Origin: Clostridiales bacterium UBA2658
GTDB taxonomy: Bacteria; Bacillota; Clostridia; Oscillospirales; Oscillospiraceae
Direction: 5' to 3'
NCBI GenBank assembly: GCA_002359425.1
Contig: DEMY01000087.1
Span: 6,129-12,626 of the forward strand
Length of the DNA: 6,498 nt
Shown here piece after piece: positions 6,231 to 6,498 of this stretch. The translations under genes and the position numbers were made by a program. Numbering within the stretch: the stretch's first letter is position 1; each line of letters opens with the position of its first letter. The notes under the pieces are model-generated. The model was not told the origin of the DNA. It made no database searches and saw only the letters and a program-made list of their open reading frames with translations.

Positions 6231-6498
6231 ACGATCCTTTTCCCCACAACGTCCAAAATCGGATTGATCTTTCCGGTCAGCTCCGCGAAGGCCGCGGGGG
6301 TGATGGACTGCGGTCCGTCGCACAGCGCATGGGCCGGGTCATTGTGAACCTCGATGATGAGGCCGTCCGCCCCGGAAGCCGCCGCCGCGAGCGACATCGG
6401 CGGGACGAATTTCGCGTGCCCCGTCGCGTGCGAAGGATCGACGACGACGGGCAGATGCGTCACCTCGTGCAGCGCCGCGACCGCCGAAAGGTCGAGCG
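6227..6498 (-). CDS. aroF: 3-deoxy-7-phosphoheptulonate (DAHP) synthase, beta/KDOPS-like type, C-terminal part
   Basis: The gene is cut by the right edge: the last 89 residues are present and the 5' end is outside. The enzyme joins PEP and erythrose-4-phosphate to form DAHP, the first committed step of the pathway. The visible part is the end of the (beta/alpha)8 barrel: VVVDPSHATG (fragment residues 17-26, with a metal-ligand His23), AAAASGADGLIIEVH (37-51, Glu49 and His51), and the segment from Asn52 to Gln63 with the DP and SDGPQS-like CDGPQS elements. These match the AroF/AroG(A) beta family of Firmicutes and Thermotoga, not the E. coli alpha family. Whether it carries an N-terminal regulatory (ferredoxin-like or chorismate mutase) domain cannot be told here. 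The symbol is a convention; aroA, aroG and aroF are all used for this family. The stop TGA shares an ATGA with the tyrA start. The operon promoter must lie at or beyond the 5' end of this gene. Confidence 0.94.
   Translation of the reverse strand, partial: LDLSAVAALHEVTHLPVVVDPSHATGHAKFVPPMSLAAAASGADGLIIEVHNDPAHALCDGPQSITPAAFAELTGKINPILDVVGKRIV

Noticed and set aside
6231..6323. N-terminal extension of TyrA
   Set aside because: It lies inside the DAHP synthase coding region, and the Rossmann fold begins immediately after the ATG at 6230.
1..6498. Possible novel system, mobile element, CRISPR array or RNA gene
   Set aside because: Apart from the short plus-strand fragment at the left edge, all coding sequence belongs to known aromatic biosynthesis enzymes. 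I saw no direct repeat arrays, transposase, tRNA or rRNA sequence, and the only long non-coding gap is 59 nt.

Overview
This window carries most of a shikimate / aromatic amino acid biosynthesis operon, read entirely on the minus strand. At its left edge it meets the tail of an unrelated plus-strand gene. The DNA is moderately GC-rich, the genes abut or overlap by a few bases, and Shine-Dalgarno sites are strong. The forms seen are a beta-type DAHP synthase, a PheA with N-terminal chorismate mutase and C-terminal ACT domain, a short TyrA without ACT, and an EPSP synthase with a CGESGSTLRF motif. Together these suggest a Gram-positive anaerobe of the Clostridia, perhaps Oscillospiraceae/Ruminococcaceae-like. 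That placement is inferred from protein flavour and layout; no marker gene is present.

Layout from the right edge, in the direction of transcription: the C-terminal 89 residues of DAHP synthase (step 1, cut by the window edge), tyrA (prephenate dehydrogenase), aroB (3-dehydroquinate synthase, step 2), aroA (EPSP synthase, step 6), pheA (chorismate mutase-prephenate dehydratase-ACT), a fused aroE-aroK gene (shikimate dehydrogenase plus shikimate kinase, steps 4 and 5), and aroQ (type II 3-dehydroquinate dehydratase, step 3). Junctions are ATGA overlaps (DAHPS/tyrA, aroB/aroA, aroEK/aroQ), an 8-nt overlap (tyrA/aroB), or gaps of 10-13 nt (aroA/pheA, pheA/aroEK). This implies one polycistronic message with translational coupling. 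The promoter and any leader regulation lie beyond the right edge.

Together the genes supply every step from PEP plus erythrose-4-phosphate to prephenate except step 7. Chorismate synthase (aroC) is missing from the window and would have to be encoded upstream or elsewhere. Prephenate made by the PheA mutase domain is then the branch point to phenylpyruvate (PheA dehydratase) and 4-hydroxyphenylpyruvate (TyrA).

At the left edge, nt 3-212 on the plus strand encode the last 69 residues of another protein, converging on aroQ. A 59-nt intergenic gap holds a hairpin with T-rich flanks on both strands, which looks like a shared bidirectional terminator. No mobile element, RNA gene, CRISPR array or novel defence-like system is visible. 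The most notable points are the AroE-AroK fusion, the missing aroC, and family-variant motifs in AroA and TyrA.
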